NCBI RefSeq assembly: GCF_003946405.1 | Contig: NZ_RHOG01000019.1 | Coordinates: forward strand, 1 to 45,305 | DNA length: 45,305 bases | Direction of reading: 5' to 3' | DNA from: Lacticaseibacillus yichunensis | Lineage (GTDB): Bacteria > Bacillota > Bacilli > Lactobacillales > Lactobacillaceae | Shown: positions 41,065 through 45,305 of the stretch, one piece after another | How the letters are laid out: every line of letters starts with the position of its first letter | Position numbering within the stretch: the first letter of the stretch is position 1 | Position numbers and translations under genes: made by a program | Notes under the pieces: model-generated | Seen by the model: only the letters and a program-made list of their open reading frames with translations | Databases searched by the model: none | Told to the model about the DNA's origin: nothing

Positions 41065-42225
41065 ATGTTTTCTGCGCTGCTTGCCATTATTTATCTCGCC
41101 TTTATCAGCCTGGGTCTGCCGGATTCTTTGATCGGCGCCGGCTGGCCGGTCATGCACACCGCGCTTCATGTCCCGGTGGCCTACGCCGGCATCGTCACGA
41201 TGATCATCTCGGCCGACACGATCATTTCCAGCCTCCTGTCCGACCGCCTGACGCGTCGGTTCGGCGCCGGTAAAGTCACCGCCGTATCCGTGCTGACCAC
41301 CGCGCTGGCACTGTTAGGCTTTTCCGTTGCCACCCAATTTTGGCAGCTCTGCCTCTTGGCCATTCCATATGGGTTAGGCGCGGGCGCGGTGGATGCGGCA
41401 CTGAACAATTTTGTCGCCCTGCATTACCCGAGTCGCACCATGAACTGGCTGCATGCCTGTTGGGGCATCGGCGCCGCCATCAGCCCCTATGTGATGGGCT
41501 TTGCCCTGACGCATTCACTCGGGTGGCACAGCGGCTACCGCATCATCGGCGTGATTCAAGTCGCCCTGACGATACTGCTTTTCGCGACACTGCCGTTGTG
41601 GCGGCAAAAAGAACAGGCGGCCCGCGCCCATGCCAGTGACAGCCAGCCCCTTACCTGGCGCGAATTATTCGGCCTGCGCGGGGTCAAAGAGGTGCTGCTC
41701 GCCTTTTTTGCCTATTGCGCCACGGAACAGACCGCCGCGTTGTGGGCCGCGAGCTACTTGGTGAAAGTCCGCGACGTCTCGCCGGCCGCTGCCGCGCGCT
41801 TTGCCGCCCTTTACTACATCGGCATCACGGTAGGGCGTCTATTATCCGGCCTGATCGCCGATCGTCTGGGCGATCAAAACATGTTGCGCCTGGGCACCGG
41901 CATCATGTTGGCAGGCATCGTCTTGATTCTCCTGCCGGTGTCTTCCGCCTTGCCTGCCCTGGCCGGCCTCGTGATCTGCGGGCTGGGTAGCGGGCCGATC
42001 TACCCGACCATCATTCACGAGACCCCAATGAATTTCGGAGCCGCGCACAGCCAGGCCGTCATCGGCATCGAAATGGCCTTTGCGTACATCGGCACGACCT
42101 TCATGCCGCCGCTGTTCGGCTTTGCGGCTGGCGCGATCGGACTGGCCAGCTATCCCGTCTTCCTGCTAGTCTTCGGTTTGCTGGTCCTGGTGCCAACTGA
42201 ACGGTTGAATCGGCTGACGTTGTAA
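41065..42225 (+). CDS. MFS transporter (sugar/FucP-like group)
   Basis: A 386-residue protein with about 12 hydrophobic helices. The start LAIIYLAFISLGLPDSLIGAGWP, the SDRLTRRFGAGKVT loop between helices 2 and 3, and NWLHACWGIGAAISPYVMGF are typical of a group of MFS proteins distantly related to FucP. AGGAGGG precedes the ATG. Monocistronic with a clear promoter and terminator. The substrate is unknown. Confidence 0.88.
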   Translation: MFSALLAIIYLAFISLGLPDSLIGAGWPVMHTALHVPVAYAGIVTMIISADTIISSLLSDRLTRRFGAGKVTAVSVLTTALALLGFSVATQFWQLCLLAIPYGLGAGAVDAALNNFVALHYPSRTMNWLHACWGIGAAISPYVMGFALTHSLGWHSGYRIIGVIQVALTILLFATLPLWRQKEQAARAHASDSQPLTWRELFGLRGVKEVLLAFFAYCATEQTAALWAASYLVKVRDVSPAAAARFAALYYIGITVGRLLSGLIADRLGDQNMLRLGTGIMLAGIVLILLPVSSALPALAGLVICGLGSGPIYPTIIHETPMNFGAAHSQAVIGIEMAFAYIGTTFMPPLFGFAAGAIGLASYPVFLLVFGLLVLVPTERLNRLTL

Positions 42226-42360
42226 GATACAAAGAGACAATAGCACACGATTTTTCAAGTCTGAATCCCAAACCGCCGAGGTGCCAGCCACACCAAAAAG
42301 TAGCGTACAGTCATAACAATTTTGGTCTGGCAGGCAATTCTATTAACCCCAGAAATAGCC

Positions 42361-42398
42361 AAAAGGTCGGTGCATTTACCAGTGCACCGACCTTTTTT
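42361..42398. terminator. Bidirectional terminator
   Basis: AAAAGGTCGGTGCA and TGCACCGACCTTTTTT; serves the MFS gene (+) and the toxin-antitoxin operon (-). Confidence 0.93.
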
Positions 42399-42465
42399 GC
42401 GTTCCGACGAGTTTCTTGATAGTTCTGACACGAGACATGTTGATCTTCGTATACTCGCGGATAGG

Positions 42466-42757
42466 CTAATCAACTCGTCTATGCTTTTCATAATGTGACC
42501 AAGCCGCCCACACCTTGACGACATGAAGTTTTTTTATCAACCGTATAAACAACCCTATGCTGCGCATTGATTCGCATCGAGTAGATTTGTTTAGCATGAG
42601 GCGTAAGAAGCTCGCGCTGGTGATCAGAACTAAAAGGATTCTCTTTCAAGGTATTAATCACCTCTAAATACCTCTCAAACAAGCCTGCCCGCTTCAAAAG
42701 GTCTTCTTCTTTACGTTTGACATCGCGGTAAGGAACTACCTTCCAGGCCTCTTTCAT
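42466..42757 (-). pseudogene. YoeB/Txe-type toxin, frameshifted at an A7 tract
   Basis: The continuous frame (42488-42757) gives 89 residues: a normal YoeB-like body (QIYSMRINAQHRVVYTVDKK), then an aberrant tail TSCRQGVGGLVTL. Removing one A from the seven-A run (42529-42535) restores KLHVVKVWAAWSHYEKHRRVD and a stop at 42466-42468. The WSHYE ending with catalytic His-Tyr is what the family requires, so the protein as read should lack RNase activity. Alternatives are slippage during transcription, phase variation or an assembly error. It is coupled to the antitoxin (TAATG). Confidence 0.85.
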
Positions 42758-43017
42758 TAATAAGCATCCGAGTCTGTAAAATCATCCGGCTTCTCTTTGG
42801 CCATACGCTCAAGGACCATGTCTAGAGTCCCAGTTTTCTCAAGAAAGTCCAGTTCTTCTAGTTGCTCATATCGCTCTTTACTGATCATGATGACACCTTT
42901 ATTTGGACCACTAGGTTGCTTAAGGGTGATCTCATAGCTCTTGTTCTCTTCGGATACCTGACTTAATATCTCAAAGAGATTCTTTCTAAGATTTGTCGGC
43001 GTATAGGTTTCCATCAT
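42757..43017 (-). CDS. Phd/YefM family antitoxin
   Basis: An 86-residue antitoxin. The N-terminal DNA-binding and dimerisation domain (YTPTNLRKNLFEILSQVSEE) and VIMISKERYEQLEELDFLEK are typical of the family. The C-terminal tail would wrap the toxin. AAAGGGGG precedes two adjacent ATG codons. Its stop overlaps the toxin start by 1 nt. A strong promoter lies upstream with GTAC-containing inverted repeats that could serve autorepression. This antitoxin appears intact although the toxin is frameshifted. Confidence 0.92.
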   Translation of the reverse strand: MMETYTPTNLRKNLFEILSQVSEENKSYEITLKQPSGPNKGVIMISKERYEQLEELDFLEKTGTLDMVLERMAKEKPDDFTDSDAY

Positions 43018-43043
43018 CGTGTCCCCCTTTATTCGATACGCCC

Positions 43044-43075
43044 ATTATACTGTTCTCAATTGCGTACGTCAACGC
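43044..43075 (-). promoter_or_regulatory. Promoter/operator of the toxin-antitoxin operon
   Basis: On the minus strand TTGACG (43067-43072), 17 bp, TATAAT (43044-43049). GTAC-N8-GTAC flanks the -35, which fits YefM-type operators with a core TGTAC(A). Confidence 0.75.
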
Positions 43076-43131
43076 GTACAGTTCCTTCTTAGCACTACCG
43101 TTATGTATTTCATGATTCGCTGCTAGCATCT

Positions 43132-44763
43132 CTATTCCCGATACGCCCGCGCTTCTGGCACATAGTAGAACACATGATCCTGCCCCGCAGTCTCCACGGT
43201 GATCTTCCGATACGGGTGCGGGTAACCCTGGCGCGTCAACTCGACGCTGGCCTGGTCGCCATCAAAACGGACCTCATACAGATTGTAAGCCCCGTTTTGA
43301 TACGCGAGATCTTCCCCGTCATCCTGATAATGCGTGTACACGCCGGCCTTGCCGTAGCAGCGGAACGTCAGCGTCGTTTCCGTCGCCACATCCACTGATT
43401 GGGTCAGCGGCCGCCATGGCAACAGGCTCCCCGCCTTAACGAACAGCGGCAAGTGATCCAGTGGGGCGTCCACCACGATGCTTTGCCCGCCGGCGACTGT
43501 CTTGCCGGTCCAAAAATCGATCCAGTCCCCAGTCGGCAGATACACCAGGCGCTGGGTCGCGCCCTGCTCGACGACTGGCGCCACCAGCAGCGACTCGCCC
43601 ACCAGGTACTCATCATTCAGCGTCTGGACTCGCGCATCATCTTGGTAATGCAGTACCAGCGGCCGCATGATCGGCAGGCTCGGTTGTAGCGCAAACAAGT
43701 CGTACAACAGATCCAGCAGATGGTAGCGCAATTCCACGAATTTTCGGTAGATGCTCAGCGTTGGCTCGCCGAACGCCCAGGGTTCCTGCAGCCGCGAGCG
43801 TGCCGTGCTGTGATTTCGCAGCAATGGGGAAAATAGGGCCGCCTCCAGCCACCGCGTCATGAGCTCCGCCGTTGTGTCACTGGTGAACCCACCAATGTCA
43901 GTTCCGGCAAATGGGATGCCGGACAGGCCCAGGCTGCACAGTTGCGGCAAGGCCAGTCGCAAATGCGCCCAGGTCGAGCGATTATCGCCGGTCCAAACGG
44001 TCGTGTAGCGCTGTGCCCCGGCATAAACGGCGCGACTGATCACGAATGGCCGCTTCCCGGTCAATTTTTTCAGGCCGTCGTAGGTCGCATGCGCCATATT
44101 TTGGCCAAAGACGTTGTGCATCGCCAGCGCCGTGGATGGTTGGCCATTATCGGAAAAGACCGTGTCATCCGGAATCGGCCCGTCAAAGCCGGCCGGTTCG
44201 TTCATATCGTTCCACACCCCGGCCACACCGAGGTCAGTCAAAAACTGCTGATTCTGCCCCCACCACGTGCGCACAGCCGGATTTCCAAAATCGGGGTACA
44301 CCGCCTTGCCCGGCCACACCGTGTTCACATAGGGCGTGCCATCGGGGTTGGTCGCAAACGCGTGCTTGGCCAGCCCGTCTTCATAGATCGCATACTGCTT
44401 GTCGACCTTGACCCCAGGATCGATGATCGTGACCACCTTGATGCCCTGTTGCTTGAGGTCGGCGATCATCCCCTTCATCTGGGGAAAACGCTCGGGATCG
44501 GCCGTGAACACCCGGAAGCCATCCATGTAGTCGATATCCAAATGAATCGCGTCACACGGAATGTTCAGCGCGCGCATTTTCGCCGCCAAGTCCCGCACCA
44601 CCTTTTCACTGGCGTAACTGAAGCGGGACTGCTGGTAGCCCAGCGTCCACTTCTGCGGCAGCGGGGTGGTGCCCGTGAGCGTCGTGTAGGCCTCGGCCAC
44701 ATCCGTCATCGTCGGGCCAGCAAAAAGATAATAGTTCAACTTGCCGCCAGCCGCATCGATGTA
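43132..44763 (-). pseudogene. GH31 alpha-glucosidase, N-terminal part removed by IS insertion
   Basis: The remaining frame encodes about 540 residues of a glycoside hydrolase family 31 enzyme. The nucleophile Asp is in GVWNDMNEPAG and the acid/base Asp in VWTGDNRSTW. DAIHLDIDYMDGFRVFT and GFTSDTTAELMTRWLEAA are also typical. Full enzymes are about 750-800 residues, so roughly 230 N-terminal residues (the beta-sandwich and start of the barrel) are missing. In-frame sequence continues to the IS boundary at 44763/44764. Intact, it would hydrolyse alpha-glucosides such as maltose or isomaltose in the cytoplasm. Activity of the remnant is unlikely. Confidence 0.85.
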
Positions 44764-45305
44764 CCTGGATTATTCACCTCGGTATTTGGGACATGAAATC
44801 GCATCTGGCCGGTCTGAAAGCAACGTTTGGAGCGTTGCGAATACTGACTGAGCGGAGAAGTTGGTGATCGATGCACCACGAACAGACCGACCCAGTTTTC
44901 GGCTCGACGCACGACCTATTCAGTTATTCAGTTCAGGTCGCCAACTGATGGACTTCGTCCATGAGCCGACTAAACCAGTTCTTGTAAACATAGTTAGAAG
45001 CAAGATGAATCACCACACGACGGGCGTGCCAAGTAATCCTACCGGCGATGTGAAAGAGACTGAACCGTAGCGAGGAGATGGTTGAACGACGGTCTTCCGA
45101 GACAAAGAGCTGTTTAAAGAGCTGAACCAGGTTATAGGCAATACCGGTGATCAAGGCTCGTGCAGTGTTCCGTGCAAAAGTTGAGCTGTCTGTTTTGTCA
45201 AAGCCAAACCCGCATTTCAGCTCCTTAATTTGGTTCTCAGCATTGCCCCGCTGTCTATAGGTCTTGAACAAAGTCTCTGGAGCCTCGGAGGCCAGGCTGG
45301 TCACT
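44764..45305 (-). mobile_element. IS1380-type insertion sequence, 3' part
   Basis: The terminus CCTGGATTATTCA (44764-44776) is followed by about 155 bp of non-coding DNA and a transposase C-terminus. The element continues beyond the window. The GH31 coding frame stops exactly at its boundary. Confidence 0.82.
44933..45304 (-). CDS. IS1380 family transposase, C-terminal fragment
   Basis: The last 123 residues of a DDE transposase. YRQRGNAENQIKELKCGFGFD contains the catalytic Glu region (Y-x2-R-G-x2-E-x5-E-K like signature) of IS1380 transposases, and it is followed by ARALITGIAYNLVQLFKQLF. The N-terminus lies outside the window, so this is an edge-truncated gene, not necessarily a broken one. 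Confidence 0.85.
   Translation of the reverse strand: MTSLASEAPETLFKTYRQRGNAENQIKELKCGFGFDKTDSSTFARNTARALITGIAYNLVQLFKQLFVSEDRRSTISSLRFSLFHIAGRITWHARRVVIHLASNYVYKNWFSRLMDEVHQLAT

Overview
The window looks like a chromosomal contig from a high-GC member of the Lactobacillaceae, of the Lacticaseibacillus or related type. The support is a lactic-acid gene set (L-lactate dehydrogenase, two SstT-type transporters, PadR regulators paired with HAAS-domain proteins), Met T-box leaders, strong GGAGG ribosome binding sites and a low-GC Gram-positive promoter consensus on GC-rich coding DNA. No rRNA, tRNA, CRISPR array, replication origin or prophage is visible. The species call is inference.

Both edges are insertion-sequence ends. 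The same 13-bp terminus, TGAATAATCCAGG, closes an element at the left edge (1-77) and, inverted, an IS1380-type element at the right edge (44764 onward, with a transposase fragment). The left element has cut a DUF3173 gene next to a tyrosine integrase. The right element has removed the N-terminal part of a GH31 alpha-glucosidase. This suggests an assembly contig ending in multicopy IS elements.

Layout. 78-1413: remnant of an integrative element. 1632-2880: PadR plus HAAS membrane protein. 2948-6139: FMN oxidoreductase, aldo/keto reductase, OsmC, membrane-anchored matrixin protease. 6709-10733: MacB/FtsX-like ABC exporter beside a TetR regulator. 10795-15020: flavin reductase, two cupins, GH28-like enzyme, cold-shock protein, acetyltransferase. 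15238-20682: amino-acid permease, two SstT paralogues, Zn-ribbon protein, rpiA. 21192-25384: L-LDH, YitT-like protein, phosphoesterase, MFS protein. 25879-33889: a methionine locus in which metE-metF and an ABC importer plus PLP transsulfuration enzyme diverge from two separate Met T-box leaders. 33924-34152: a probable type I toxin-antitoxin pair too small for ordinary gene calling. 34523-42225: alpha/beta hydrolase, a second PadR-HAAS operon with a large DUF4097 protein, ABC exporter, SGNH protein and MFS protein. 42466-43017: YefM-YoeB with a frameshifted toxin.

The most unusual content is intergenic. One repeat family (A, four copies, about 160 or 208 bp) folds into nested stems whose arms change in a compensatory way between copies. 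A second family (B, eight full copies plus partial units, about 121 bp, often in tandem) forms long hairpins that also covary. Other findings are the probable type I toxin-antitoxin locus, an A7-tract frameshift that removes the catalytic tail of YoeB, an operator shared by the two PadR operons, and 11-bp phased repeats upstream of the GH28-like gene.
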